A stretch of 64,000 nucleotides of DNA from Bog-473 sp963787485 (GTDB lineage Bacteria; Actinomycetota; Acidimicrobiia; Acidimicrobiales; RAAP-2). The stretch covers positions 310,001 through 374,000 of the forward strand of contig CAWBDF010000006.1 of the NCBI GenBank assembly GCA_963787485.1, in the 5' to 3' direction. Below the pieces are notes generated by a model that saw only the letters and a program-made list of their open reading frames with translations, was not told where the DNA came from and searched no databases. The position numbers and the translations under genes are program-made. The first letter of the stretch is position 1; each line of letters begins with the position of its first letter. This document shows, one piece after another, positions 36,598 to 45,940 of this stretch.

Positions 36598-38218
36598 TCA
36601 GCCATGCGCGGCCGGGACCGCGTCCGCCGGAGCGCTTTGGCTCGGCGGCGTCGACGTCCCGGGCGCGTCGCCCCGACCTGCGGCCGCGCCGGTGGGCACC
36701 ACGAAATCCCGTTGGCGCACCAGCACCACGCCCGCCACGCCCCCGACGAAGGCAACGACGGCTCCGAGCCACATCAGGTGGTTCAGCGTGGTCGAGAAGC
36801 CGATGTGGTAGGCGTCCATCAAAGTCTGGCGGGCCGAGGAGGGGAGCGAGCCGGCCACCTGGCGGACCTCGCCCGCGGACATGGCGCTGCGAAGCGAGGT
36901 GCCCCCTTGGCGGAGGACCGCCGCGCCGCCGTCCGAACGGACCAGCGCCGCCGAGGTGTGCGTCACGATCTGGCTCTGGAAGACCGCCCCCAGGACGGCG
37001 ATCCCCGTGGCGATGCCCACCTGGCGGAAGGTGTTGTTCGCCCCCGAGGCCATGCCGCTGTGCTGGGGCTGCACGACGGAGACGGCGCCCGAGGCCAGGA
37101 CCGGGTTCACAATGCCGATCCCGATGCCGCAGGCCACGAACCCGGGCAGCAGTACCGTCCACGTCGAGGTGGGTTCGGTCGTGCCCATGAGCAGCAGCCC
37201 CCCGGTGACGAACAGCATGCCGACGCCGAAGAGCACGCGTGACTGGATGCGCACGGTGAGGCGCCCGGCGAAGAACGCCACCACGAAGATGAGCAGCGTG
37301 AGAGGGAGGAAGCGCACGCCGGCCGCGAACGGCCCGTAACCCAGGTCGTCCTGAATGTAGAGGGTCAGATACAAGAACATGGCGAAGATAGAGGCGGCCA
37401 GACAGAAGGCCAGCACCGAGAGGCCCACGAACGCCGGGATCCTGAACAGGCTGAGGTCGAGCATCGGGTCGTTCGCCGCGCAGCTCGTTGACGAAGAACA
37501 CCACCATCAAGACGCCCGAGGCGACCAGGAGCCCGATGATCGTCGCGCTGCCCCAGCCCAGATCGTTGCCGCGCACCAGCCCGAAGACCAGCGCGAACAG
37601 ACTGGCGGAGAAGGCGACGCAACCGACCCAGTCGATGCGCCGGTGGCGCCTGTCCTTGGACTCGGCGATCTTGGCGAAAGTGATGGCCACGGCGATCACG
37701 CCGATCGGCACGTTGACGAAGAAGATCCACCGCCAGCCGATGCCGCTCGTGATGGCGCCTCCGATCAAGGGGCCCACGGCGACCGCGCCACCGATGACGG
37801 CACCGTAGATCCCGAACGCCGTGCCGCGGTCCTTGCCCATGAAGGCGGTGGCGATCAGCGCCAGCGACGTGGCGAACATCACCGCACCCCCGACGCCCTG
37901 AATGGCCCGGGCCAGGTTGAGCATGAGCGGCGAGGTCGAGAGCCCGCAGAGCAGCGAAGCCAGCGAGAAGACCACGAGTCCGGCGGCGAAGACTTCACGC
38001 CGCCCGTACATGTCCCCGACGACACCCGCGGTGAGCAGGAACGCGGCCAGGGTCAGCGAGTAGGCGTCGACCACCCACTGGAGGTCGGAGAAGCTCGAGT
38101 GCAGCGATCGTTGGATGTCGGGCAGCGCCACGTTCACGACCGTGATGTCGAGGAGGAGCATGAACGTCGCCGTGCAAACGGCGATAAGCGTCCACCACTT
38201 CCGGTCGAGGGCGGGCAT
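36598..38218 (-). pseudogene. DHA2-type MFS drug exporter, frameshifted
   Basis: From ATG 38218 the first frame gives the N-terminal half: TLLLDITVVNVALPDIQRSL-like start, DMYGRREVF between TM2 and TM3, ARAIQGVGGAVM and the DHA2 signature VGPLIGGAITSGIGWRWIFF. Near 37468 the frame shifts by one base, from NELRGERP into MLDLSLFRIPAFVG, and the second frame completes the second half to 36598, giving about 538 residues and 14 membrane helices when joined. If the shift is real the exporter is dead; if it is an assembly error the gene is intact. Confidence 0.88.
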
Positions 38219-38380
38219 CGACCGGAGTGTACCGACCCGAGCTTCTCGACCGTGCGTGGAGCTCACCGGGTCACGTCGAGTGGTCCGGATTCGAGATGGC
38301 CATGGGCGTATGGCAACCTACGTCCTCGGCGGACGCGCGGAGTGCGCCTGGCGCCACGAGCGGAGAGGAGAGACCGAGAC

Positions 38381-38863
38381 ATGACGATCGCAGTCGGTGA
38401 TCGCGTCCCGGACGTGAAGGTGTACACGTTCGGAGAGCACGGGCCGGAGATGACCATGTCGGGCGATCTGCTGGGACACGGCAAGGTCGTCCTCTTCGGT
38501 GTGCCCGGAGCCTTCACGCCCACCTGCTCGGACCACCACCTGCCCGGATACGTGCTGCGCTCGGAGGAGCTCCGAGCCAAGGGCGTCAATTCCGTCGTGT
38601 GCATGGCGGTCAACGACGCCTTCGTGATGGGGGCCTGGGGCAAGGACCAGAACGTCGGTGGTTCGGTCGTGATGCTGGGCGACGGGAACGGAGATCTGGC
38701 GACCGCCCTCGGCCTCACCATGGACGGCAGCGGGTTCGGCCTCGGGACGCGCTCGCAGCGCTTCGCCGCCATCCTCGACGACGGTGTGGTGTCGTGGATC
38801 GCCGTCGAGCCCGGTCCCGGCCTCAACGTCAGTTCGGTCGACGAGGTGCTCGCGGCCCTCTGA
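38381..38863 (+). CDS. Peroxiredoxin (Prx5-type)
   Basis: A 160-residue peroxide-reducing protein. The peroxidatic cysteine is in PGAFTPTCSDHHLPG near residue 47, the Prx5/AhpE-like signature. The core NDAFVMGAWGKDQ near residue 82 and the C-terminal NVSSVDEVL fit. It is cytosolic, uses thiols for recycling and starts with ATG after a gagaggag RBS. It is followed by a fused ArsR-SRPBCC regulator with a likely operator. Confidence 0.92.
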   Translation: MTIAVGDRVPDVKVYTFGEHGPEMTMSGDLLGHGKVVLFGVPGAFTPTCSDHHLPGYVLRSEELRAKGVNSVVCMAVNDAFVMGAWGKDQNVGGSVVMLGDGNGDLATALGLTMDGSGFGLGTRSQRFAAILDDGVVSWIAVEPGPGLNVSSVDEVLAAL

Positions 38864-38918
38864 GGCGGCCGGTCGCCGGCGTCTGAGGCAGCCGGTCGCC
38901 GGTGCCGCCGGGCCCGCC

Positions 38919-38960
38919 TTGACAGGCAACCGAAAAGCTGCATGAATAGAGTCATGCAGC
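38919..38960 (+). promoter_or_regulatory. Promoter with palindromic operator
   Basis: A TTGACA -35 box at 38919-38924 is followed 17-18 bp later by an AT-rich -10 region (atgaat at 38942-38947, preceded by TGC). A perfect 9-bp inverted repeat, GCTGCATGA and TCATGCAGC with a 6-nt spacer, spans 38937-38960 and covers the -10. A third half-site, tgcatga, follows at 38969. The downstream gene encodes an HTH protein, so autorepression is the simplest reading. Confidence 0.7.
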
Positions 38961-38971
38961 CAAACAGTTGC

Positions 38972-39817
38972 ATGACGGCACAAGTGGTGCCCGACATGGA
39001 TGCGGCCTTTCGGGCCTTGGCCGACCCCGCCCGGCGGACGCTGTTGGACCGGCTCAACGAGCGCAACGGCCTCACCCTGGGCGAGCTGTGCGCGGACATG
39101 GGCATGACCCGCCAGGCGGTCTCGAAGCACCTCGACGTGCTCGAGGGGGCCGACCTGGTGACCACGCTCAGGCGGGGCAGGGAGAAGTTGCACTACCTCA
39201 ACGCCGCACCCATCCACGACATCACCGAACGCTGGATCCACCACTACGACCGGGCACGGGCTCAAGCCCTGTCCGATCTCAAGACGGCACTGGAGGCCAC
39301 CCCCATGGAACAGACGACGTTCGTCTACGCCACGTACATCCACGCCACTCCCGAGCAGGTGTGGCAGGGACTGACCGAGCCGGCGTTCACCACGCGGTAC
39401 TGGCGGCATCCGTCGGCCGGTGGCGTCACCATGCGCTCGGACTGGAGGAAGGGTTCGACCTACGAGCTCGTCTACGAAGAGTCGGGGTTGGTCGTCAGCC
39501 ATCCCGACCAGGTCGTCCTGGAGTCGGAGCCGTATCGCCGCCTGGCCTACACGTGGCACACGTTCACTCCCGAGTGGGCCGAGGCGCACGGAATCGACGA
39601 GCATGCGGCAGCCGACTGGCGGGCCGAGCCGCGCTCCAAGGTCGCCTTCGACCTCGAGGACGCCGGGCCTGGTGTGGTCAAGCTGACGGTCGTCCACGAC
39701 GGCTTCGGGCCACGGAGCCCGGTCCTGGCGGCCGTCTCGGGTGGCTGGCCGGCGGTTCTGGCCAGCCTCAAGACACTGCTGGAGACCGGTTCGCCTCTGC
39801 CTTCAGGCCAAGGGTGA
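38972..39817 (+). CDS. Fused ArsR-type HTH and SRPBCC (AHSA1) domain protein
   Basis: The N-terminal 90 residues form an ArsR/SmtB winged helix (AAFRALADPARRTLLDRLNE, then TRQAVSKHLDVLEGADLV). The C-terminal 180 residues are an AHSA1/SRPBCC lipid-binding fold (FTTRYWRHPSAGG, KLTVVHDGFG). Usually these two are separate neighbouring genes; here they are one 282-residue frame. No metal-binding cysteine motif is visible in the HTH part. ATG 38942 and 38954 lie in the promoter/operator, so I start at 38972; ATG 38996 also fits. It probably senses a ligand through the SRPBCC domain. Confidence 0.88.
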   Translation: MTAQVVPDMDAAFRALADPARRTLLDRLNERNGLTLGELCADMGMTRQAVSKHLDVLEGADLVTTLRRGREKLHYLNAAPIHDITERWIHHYDRARAQALSDLKTALEATPMEQTTFVYATYIHATPEQVWQGLTEPAFTTRYWRHPSAGGVTMRSDWRKGSTYELVYEESGLVVSHPDQVVLESEPYRRLAYTWHTFTPEWAEAHGIDEHAAADWRAEPRSKVAFDLEDAGPGVVKLTVVHDGFGPRSPVLAAVSGGWPAVLASLKTLLETGSPLPSGQG

Positions 39818-39825
39818 GGCGGCAT

Positions 39826-40839
39826 TCACGCGGGGAAGGACCGGGGCAATCCGAAATGGGGTAACACCGCGGCGTCGAAGCGGATGAGCGCGTTCACCCG
39901 AGCGCCCGCGAGGTTGCAGACCAGCAGGCCGTTGGCGCGCGCCACCTGCGTGAGCGGGTCCACGTCGTAGAAACCGAACGCCGGCTGGCCGTTCGCCCTC
40001 GTCGGGACCACCCGGAACCGGCGTTCGGGGCGGAAGGCGACGGCCCGGAGAAATCGCCGGGCCAGGTCGCGCCCTTGGTACTCGAGAGGGAGGGGCGGCA
40101 TGGTCAGCCAGACGTCGTCGGTCATCAGGTCGACGATCGTCTGGAGGTCACCTGTCTCGTAGGCCACCGTCAGGCGTTCGACGAGGTCACGCTCGACGGC
40201 CGAGCCTGGCGCCGGCGGCGGCTCCGCGGCGACACCGAACGGCAGCTTGCGCTGTACTCCGGCCCGGGCCCGCTTCAGCGCGCTGGTGACCGCATCCTCG
40301 CTGGTGCCCAAGATGACCGCCACCTCGTGGGCTCGAAAGCCCAGGACGTCGCGGAGCACGAGCACGGAGCGCTGGAGCGGAGGCAGCAGCTGGAGGGCCG
40401 TGACAAAGGCGAGCGAGATGGACTCCCTCGCCTCCACCCGGACGCTGGGGTCAAGCTCCGCGGCGCTGACGTCGGCCAGCAGCGCATCGGGGTAGGGCTG
40501 GAGCCAGGACACCTCGCCGAACCTCGAGGGCTCGGGGAGGTCCGCATCGAGACTAGGGGAGGGTGTCACCGACGGACGTCTGCTGGCCGACCGCAGCGCG
40601 TTGAGGCACCGGTTGGTGGCGATGCGGTAGAGCCAGGTCCTGACGGACGCCCGCTCCTCGAAACCTCTGAAGCCCTGCCAGGCCGCCAGCACCGTCTCTT
40701 GGAGCGCGTCCTCCGCATCCTCGAGCGACCCCAGCAGCCGGTAGCAGTGCACGTGGAGCTCCCTGCGGTGCGGGTCGACCAACCGTGCGAACGCCTCCTC
40801 GTCCCCCGCCCGTGCCCGGGCGATCAGGTCCGACGTCAC
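39826..40839 (-). CDS. SigG-type sigma-70 family factor with SnoaL domain
   Basis: The 337-residue product has sigma-70 region 2 (FARLVDPHRRELHVHCYRLLG, DAEDALQETVLAAW), region 4 (LPPLQRSVLVLRDVLGFRA, AVTSALKRARAG) and a C-terminal SnoaL-like domain (residues 215-330). This matches the SigG/TIGR02960 class of extracytoplasmic-function factors. There is no anti-sigma factor; a YCII-domain gene lies divergently, the usual partner for this class. The SnoaL tail probably regulates activity. Confidence 0.92.
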   Translation of the reverse strand: MTSDLIARARAGDEEAFARLVDPHRRELHVHCYRLLGSLEDAEDALQETVLAAWQGFRGFEERASVRTWLYRIATNRCLNALRSASRRPSVTPSPSLDADLPEPSRFGEVSWLQPYPDALLADVSAAELDPSVRVEARESISLAFVTALQLLPPLQRSVLVLRDVLGFRAHEVAVILGTSEDAVTSALKRARAGVQRKLPFGVAAEPPPAPGSAVERDLVERLTVAYETGDLQTIVDLMTDDVWLTMPPLPLEYQGRDLARRFLRAVAFRPERRFRVVPTRANGQPAFGFYDVDPLTQVARANGLLVCNLAGARVNALIRFDAAVLPHFGLPRSFPA

Positions 40840-40946
40840 TGTCCCATCCTCGCATCACTCCCTCTTGCGCCATGGATTCCACGCCAGTACCGACACCACC
40901 GGATCCGAGAACCGGTCGGCACCCCGCCCATTTCTGGAATGCCCCG

Positions 40947-40965
40947 GTGTCAGAACTGCTGACAC
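40947..40965. promoter_or_regulatory. Inverted repeat between sigG-like and YCII genes
   Basis: A perfect 7-bp inverted repeat, GTGTCAG and CTGACAC, with a 5-nt spacer lies in the 170-nt divergent intergenic region, 45 nt upstream of the YCII start. It could be an operator for either gene. No protein is assigned. Confidence 0.5.
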
Positions 40966-41009
40966 ACAGCAGCGCCGGCCCGTGCCGGCCCAACGAGAGG
41001 AGCAACAAG

Positions 41010-41303
41010 ATGCCGAAGTACGTGTTCGCCTACCGGGCCCCCAAGTCCTACGTCCCGCGCCAGGACGACGCCGCCCTGGCCGCTTGGGGCGAGTACCGCG
41101 AGTCATTGGGGGACAAGGTCGTGGACTTCGGGAACCCCGTGTTCAGCGGCTCGACCATCGGGACCTGTGACGAGACCACCAGGCTGGGTGGCTACTCGTT
41201 CGTTTCCGCGGCTGACCTCCAGAGCGCGCTGGCGATGGCCAAGGACAGCCCGGTCCTGGCGGCAGGCGGGGGAGTCGAGGTGGGCGAGATCACCGAGATG
41301 TGA
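41010..41303 (+). CDS. YCII-related domain protein
   Basis: A 97-residue protein (MPKYVFAYRAP start, ATG with GAGAGGAG RBS) with the YCII/DGPF-like ferredoxin fold. It ends VEVGEITEM, typical of the YCII proteins that accompany SigG-type sigma factors. Exact function is unknown; they may bind small molecules or modulate the sigma factor. It is divergent from the sigma gene and followed by a strong hairpin. Confidence 0.85.
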   Translation: MPKYVFAYRAPKSYVPRQDDAALAAWGEYRESLGDKVVDFGNPVFSGSTIGTCDETTRLGGYSFVSAADLQSALAMAKDSPVLAAGGGVEVGEITEM

Positions 41304-41320
41304 TCGAGCCCCCCGGCTGT

Positions 41321-41359
41321 CCCAGTTCGGACGCCCAGTTCGGGCGCCCAGTTCGACGC
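41321..41359. repeat. Three 13-bp direct repeats
   Basis: Three near-identical units beginning cccagttcg lie in tandem between the YCII gene and the hairpin terminator, the third with a small change. Function is unknown. Confidence 0.7.
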
Positions 41360-41372
41360 GTCCTGAGCGGCT

Positions 41373-41402
41373 CTCCTGGGGGACGGATCGGTCCCCCAGG
41401 AG
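41373..41402. terminator. Strong hairpin between convergent genes
   Basis: A perfect 12-bp stem (CTCCTGGGGGAC with its complement) closes a 6-nt loop. It lies between the converging YCII and amidohydrolase genes, 11 nt from the amidohydrolase stop, and can serve both strands. There is no U-run, which is common in high-GC actinobacteria. Confidence 0.75.
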
Positions 41403-41413
41403 CCGTCAGGTTC

Positions 41414-42778
41414 TCAGTGTGCGCTCCCGACCCCGGCGAGGTCGTTCGTGAGCATCGGCGCGATCTCGGGAATCCGGGCGTCGCCCTCGGCCGGCTTCAG
41501 GTAGCCACTGCGGCCATCGAACATCGCGACGAGCTCGGGGTCCACGCTGACGCCGCCCGTGATGTCCTGGACCGTCGGACCGATCTTCTCGGCGATCGCC
41601 GCCAGGACGTCGCGGTCGAGGCCGAAGAACCGGATGGCGTTCTCGCCGAGCATGGCCCGCAGCTCGTTCTCGGGCACGCCGGCGAACGCGTCGCGCAGCC
41701 AGTCCATCGTGTTCGGCCAGGTGCTCTCGGGATGGGGGTAGTCGCGGCCGAACAGGATGGTCTCCACGCCGATCTCGTGGCGCATCTCCACCTCGACCTT
41801 GTGCACGAAGGACGCACCGGCCAGGCAGTTCTCGCGCCAGTACTCGCTCGGGCGGCGCTTCGCGGGAACTTCGGCGCGGTGTTCGTCGAACAGCGAATCG
41901 AGGTACGCGAGGTTCGTCGGGATCCAGTCCAGGCGGATCTCGGTCATGACGAGCCTGAGCCCGGGATGCCGGTCGAACACGCCGCCGTACATCATCTGCC
42001 ACATGGGGCGGCGTGCCTTGATGTCGGAGAAGAACTCACTCGTGAACACCTCCGAGGCCAGGCGCGTCAGGAACTCCGTGTCGCCGCCGTCCGCGTCATT
42101 CACCTCGCGCCGCAGGCGGTCGAGCTTCTCGTAGAGGAATCCCTGCTCGAACCCGAAGCCGGCGTGGACGACCAGGGCGAGACCCCGTGTCTCGCACTCC
42201 GCCCACAGCGGCTCCCAGTAGGGATCGAACAGCGGCGGCATGTCGGGGCGGGTGAGGAAGCCCGGAGCGTAGGTGCCCGTGAAGTCGTGATCGGCCAGCC
42301 AGCCCAACTCGGCGACGGTGGCGTCCATGTCCGAGCACGAGCCAATGGCGCCGATGAGCAGCAAGCGGTCGGTCTCCGAACCGAAGGTGTCGTGGACCCA
42401 GCGGTTGTACGCACGCACGCCGCCATCCCACACCTCGGAGGGCCAGACGCTGTTCGTCACGTTGTGGGCCAGATCACCCACTCGAGCGTCCCCGTGGTAC
42501 ACGAGCTCGGCGGCGATACCCTCGCGGTCCATCTGCTGCAGGCGCACGTCGAGGTCGTACACGCCCCGGTACCCGCCTGACGCGGAGAAATGCTCATCGG
42601 TGATCTCGGGCCGCGTCATCATCGCCTTGCTGAGCGGCACGACCGACCCGGAGTAGAGATCACTCTCGTATTGGATCTGCGGGAGGTGCTCGTGAAAGCG
42701 CTTCTCGAGGTACTCGGTCCACAGCTCCGACGGCATCGCGGCATGTGAATCAGACGAAATGACGATCAGCTTTTCCAT
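41414..42778 (-). CDS. Amidohydrolase family protein (ACMSD-like)
   Basis: A 454-residue metal-dependent amidohydrolase-fold protein. It begins IVISSDSHAAMP, where the SDSH resembles the HxH-type first ligand pair of the amidohydrolase_2 group; the central part has VVHAGFGFEQGF, and FGRDYPHPESTWPN near residue 350 supplies late metal and substrate residues. This subfamily typically hydrolyses or decarboxylates aromatic or cyclic compounds. A strong RBS (ggaggaga) precedes the ATG at 42778. Substrate is unknown. It is divergent from a cytochrome P450, and a second amidohydrolase lies 4 kb on. Confidence 0.88.
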   Translation of the reverse strand: MEKLIVISSDSHAAMPSELWTEYLEKRFHEHLPQIQYESDLYSGSVVPLSKAMMTRPEITDEHFSASGGYRGVYDLDVRLQQMDREGIAAELVYHGDARVGDLAHNVTNSVWPSEVWDGGVRAYNRWVHDTFGSETDRLLLIGAIGSCSDMDATVAELGWLADHDFTGTYAPGFLTRPDMPPLFDPYWEPLWAECETRGLALVVHAGFGFEQGFLYEKLDRLRREVNDADGGDTEFLTRLASEVFTSEFFSDIKARRPMWQMMYGGVFDRHPGLRLVMTEIRLDWIPTNLAYLDSLFDEHRAEVPAKRRPSEYWRENCLAGASFVHKVEVEMRHEIGVETILFGRDYPHPESTWPNTMDWLRDAFAGVPENELRAMLGENAIRFFGLDRDVLAAIAEKIGPTVQDITGGVSVDPELVAMFDGRSGYLKPAEGDARIPEIAPMLTNDLAGVGSAH

Positions 42779-42872
42779 CGAACGTCTCCTCCCACTCCCC
42801 TGAGGTAGCACCTGAAGGCTATCGCACCGCTGACCGGGCCAACCACACCCCCGTGGACCCCAGGGACGAAGG

Positions 42873-42887
42873 ATGGATAACATCCAT
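42873..42887. promoter_or_regulatory. Inverted repeat upstream of P450
   Basis: ATGGAT and ATCCAT form a perfect 6-bp inverted repeat with a 3-nt spacer, 27 nt before the preferred P450 start. It lies in the divergent amidohydrolase-P450 intergenic region and may be an operator. If the upstream ATG 42873 were used, it would be coding. Confidence 0.5.
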
Positions 42888-42914
42888 TCGCCAGGAGCGA
42901 CCAGGGGAGACCGC

Positions 42915-44114
42915 ATGTCCGCACTCACGACGAGCCAGGACGTCTATTACGACCCATACGACACCGCGCTGTGCGAGGACCCTTATCCCGCGTTCAAGCG
43001 CCTCCGCGAGGAGGCGCCGCTGTACTACAACGAGCGATACGACTTCTACGCCGTGAGCCGGTTCGCCGACGTGGAGGCCTCGCTGGTCGATCGGAAGAGG
43101 TTCCGAAGCGGACACGGGGTGATCCTCGAGATGATCCAGCAGAACGTCGAGATCCCGCCCGGCACCCTCATCCACGACGAGGGCCGCCTCCACACCATCC
43201 ACCGGTCACTGCTGTCGAGGGTCTTCACTCCGAAGTCGATGTTGGCGATCGAACCTCAGGTGCGTGAGTTCTGCGTGCGTCGTCTCGACGAGCTCATGGG
43301 ACGCGATCGGTTCGACTGGGTCCTCGACTTCGCCGAGTACATCCCGATGCAGGTCTTCGGCATGTTGCTCGGGATCCCCGAAGAAGACCGGGAGGCGGTC
43401 CGCGCCCACGCCGAAGAGGGCATGCACTCCGAACCGGGCAAGCCAAAGGAATATGCCGACAACACGATGAGTGGCGAGTTCTACGCCGACTACGTCGACT
43501 TCCGCTACAAGCACCCGACTGACGACGTGACCTCGCGGCTCTTGTTCACGGAGTTCGAAGACGTCGAGGGGAACCTTCGGACGTTGACCCGTGCCGAGGC
43601 GCTCGTCTACCTCGACGTCATCGCCGGCGCCGGCAACCACACGACCAACCGCCTCATCAGCTGGTGCGCGAAAGTGCTGGCCGAGAATCCTGATGCCCGT
43701 CGTGAGCTCGTGGCGGATCGCTCGTTGATCCCGAAAGCCATTGAGGAGACCCTGCGTTTTGAGCCGTCGTCCACCCAGATCGCTCGATGGCTCGGCGAGG
43801 ACGTGGAGTTCTACGGGCAGACGGTGCCGGCGGGCAGCGCGGTCTTGTGCCTGGTCGGGTCGGCCAACCGCGACGAGCGGGCTTTCCCCGATCCCGACCG
43901 CTATGACATCCACCGCGAGATCGGGCACCACCTCACGTTCGGGTATGGCTCGCACTTCTGCCTCGGCGCCTCGCTGGCGCGGCTCGAGGGTCGAGTCGCA
44001 CTCGACGAGGCGCTCAACCGGTTCCCTGAGTGGGAGCTCGACTACGACAACCTGCGGATGGGTTCGTTGACCGGTGTCCGGGGGTACGAATCGCTGCCGG
44101 TCGTCATCCCCTGA
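42915..44114 (+). CDS. Cytochrome P450
   Basis: The 399-residue bacterial P450 has the I-helix oxygen-binding motif AGAGNHTTN near residue 235, the ExxR pair EETLR near 280 and the heme loop FGYGSHFCLGASLAR near 340-355 with the ligating Cys. It is soluble, and needs a ferredoxin and reductase that are not seen in the window. I start at ATG 42915 (MSALTTSQDV) because homologues begin there; ATG 42873 adds 14 residues. The amidohydrolase and MFS neighbours suggest degradation or modification of a small hydrophobic compound. Confidence 0.93.
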   Translation: MSALTTSQDVYYDPYDTALCEDPYPAFKRLREEAPLYYNERYDFYAVSRFADVEASLVDRKRFRSGHGVILEMIQQNVEIPPGTLIHDEGRLHTIHRSLLSRVFTPKSMLAIEPQVREFCVRRLDELMGRDRFDWVLDFAEYIPMQVFGMLLGIPEEDREAVRAHAEEGMHSEPGKPKEYADNTMSGEFYADYVDFRYKHPTDDVTSRLLFTEFEDVEGNLRTLTRAEALVYLDVIAGAGNHTTNRLISWCAKVLAENPDARRELVADRSLIPKAIEETLRFEPSSTQIARWLGEDVEFYGQTVPAGSAVLCLVGSANRDERAFPDPDRYDIHREIGHHLTFGYGSHFCLGASLARLEGRVALDEALNRFPEWELDYDNLRMGSLTGVRGYESLPVVIP

Positions 44115-44206
44115 CAGGATCGCCGGCCCCACCTTTCGCTGGGGTGTTCTGGTTTCTCCTTCGTGCCCTTCGACGGGCACTTTGGGGAGGGGACGAAGCG
44201 GGACAG

Positions 44207-44236
44207 TTGATTTCTGAAAGGTGTACATCGTACACT
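44207..44236 (+). promoter_or_regulatory. Promoter with embedded operator before MFS gene
   Basis: A TTGATT -35 element at 44207-44212 and a TACACT -10 element at 44231-44236 are 18 bp apart. A perfect inverted repeat, GTGTAC-ATC-GTACAC, at 44221-44235 runs through the spacer into the -10 box. A repressor bound here would block RNA polymerase. The arrangement resembles TetR-family control of exporters; no TetR gene is present in the window. A GGAGGG sequence follows at 44245. Confidence 0.8.
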
Positions 44237-44276
44237 TAGCCCAAGGAGGGGTGGGCTTGTTTCGCACGCGGGCGCC

Positions 44277-45794
44277 TTGACCGAGAGTCGCGCCATGTCG
44301 GCTGCGCAGAACGGCGCCGCCGAATCCGCGACCACGGCGGGCATGGACAAACGCTTGTGGTGGATCGTCGTCGTGGTGACGATCGGCACCTGGATACCGC
44401 TGCTGGACAGCACGATGGTCAATGTCGCCGTCGAGTCGCTCTCACGGGATCTTCACACTGGTTTGAGTGACATCCAGTGGGTGATCAGCGGCTACCAGCT
44501 CTCAATGGCCGCCGCGATACCGGTTGCCGGATGGGGAGCTCGCCGCTTGGGATCCAAGCAATTGTTCCTGCTGGCCATCACCATCTTCACCATTGGTTCT
44601 GCCCTTTGCGGTGTGGCGGGCTCGGCGGGCGAACTGATCGCCTTCAGGGTGATCCAGGGGGTTGGGGGCGGGCTGATCGTTCCAGTGGGGCAGATGATCC
44701 TGGTTCAGGCTTCCGGACCGGCCCGATTGGCAAAGGTGATGAGCGTCTGGGGCACCTCGGTCGTTCTGGCGCCCGTGGCGGGCCCGACGATCGGTGGGCT
44801 GTTGCTGGACAATGCCAGCTGGCGGTGGATCTTCTTCGTCAACGTCCCGATCGGTGTCGTGGCCGTTGTGGTCGGATGGCGCCTGCTTCCCTCCGAAGGC
44901 CGCGACCGCGCCGGTTCGTTCGACTTCACCGGGCTGGCCTTGATGGCAACAGGCCTGGTGGCCGTGACCTATGGGCTGACAAAGGCGGACTCGAGCGGAG
45001 GCGGTCTCGCGCCGGTGCTCCTCCCGGTGCTGGCCGGTGTGATCCTGGTCGGGGCCTTCGTGATGAGATCACGACGCATCGACCGGCCGCTCCTTGACGT
45101 GCGCCTGTACACGAACACGACATTCTCGGCTGCTTCGACGGCGACATTCTTCCTCGGGGTCGCCATGTTCGGAGGCATGATCCTGATGCCCCTCTACTTC
45201 CAGACAGTCCGTCATCAAGACGCGTTCCACACGGGGCTCCTCCTTGCCCCCTTGGGCTGCGGGAGTGTGCTGGGGATGTTGCTGTCACCTCGGATCTCCA
45301 ATCGACTCGGGGCGGGGCTGGCCGCCGCCGGCGGGTGCGCGCTCAGCGTTGTGGCCGTCGTGCCGTTCACGATGATCAGCGATCACACCTCGTACCTCCT
45401 CCTCGCCGGGCTGATGTTCCTTCAAGGGGCGGGATCGACCTTGGCGTTCATGCCGGTGATGGTGGCGGCGTTCCGAGCCCTTCGCCAGGACCAGATCAGC
45501 GACGCGGCTCCGATCCAGAACATCGTCGAGCGGGTCAGCGCCTCGTTGGGTGCGGCCATCCTGATCGTGGTCCTCCAACTCCACCTGAATCAGGTCGGGA
45601 GTTCAGCCAGCGAGCAGGCCAGCGCCTTCGCGAGCACCTACCTCTGGGTCGTCGCGCTCAGCGCCGTTGCCATCGTCCCGATCGCTTTCTTGGTCAGGAG
45701 CGAACGTCGGCCGGTCACCACCACCCGAGAGACACCGCAGCGCCCGCCGGAGCTCGTCGAGTGTGACACCGAAGTGCCGGCCGGCGGCAGTTAG
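44277..45794 (+). CDS. DHA2-type MFS multidrug exporter
   Basis: The 505-residue product has 14 predicted membrane helices. Motifs include LDSTMVNVAVESL in TM1, RVIQGVGGGLIVP and the DHA2 antiporter signature VAGPTIGGLLLDNASWRWIFF. It probably exports small organic compounds with proton exchange. TTG 44277 is the open-frame start; ATG 44295 also fits. The operator-containing promoter immediately upstream indicates ligand-induced expression. It follows the P450 in the same direction and resembles the broken exporter at 36.6-38.2 kb. Confidence 0.92.
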   Translation: MTESRAMSAAQNGAAESATTAGMDKRLWWIVVVVTIGTWIPLLDSTMVNVAVESLSRDLHTGLSDIQWVISGYQLSMAAAIPVAGWGARRLGSKQLFLLAITIFTIGSALCGVAGSAGELIAFRVIQGVGGGLIVPVGQMILVQASGPARLAKVMSVWGTSVVLAPVAGPTIGGLLLDNASWRWIFFVNVPIGVVAVVVGWRLLPSEGRDRAGSFDFTGLALMATGLVAVTYGLTKADSSGGGLAPVLLPVLAGVILVGAFVMRSRRIDRPLLDVRLYTNTTFSAASTATFFLGVAMFGGMILMPLYFQTVRHQDAFHTGLLLAPLGCGSVLGMLLSPRISNRLGAGLAAAGGCALSVVAVVPFTMISDHTSYLLLAGLMFLQGAGSTLAFMPVMVAAFRALRQDQISDAAPIQNIVERVSASLGAAILIVVLQLHLNQVGSSASEQASAFASTYLWVVALSAVAIVPIAFLVRSERRPVTTTRETPQRPPELVECDTEVPAGGS

Positions 45795-45940
45795 CCGCCC
45801 CAGACGGATCTGGTGCATCCGAACACGGTCACCGAACTCAATCTGCCGAGGAGTCTGACCCTTGCCCGTGCCGCCCATCGCGGTGAGTTCATCTACACCT
45901 GTGAGGTCCCCGTCTGTGCGGGCGAGGCGCCCCGCCAGCT

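Noticed and set aside
41373..41402. Insertion-sequence terminal inverted repeat
   Set aside because: There is no transposase or target-site duplication, and the position between two converging genes fits a bidirectional terminator.
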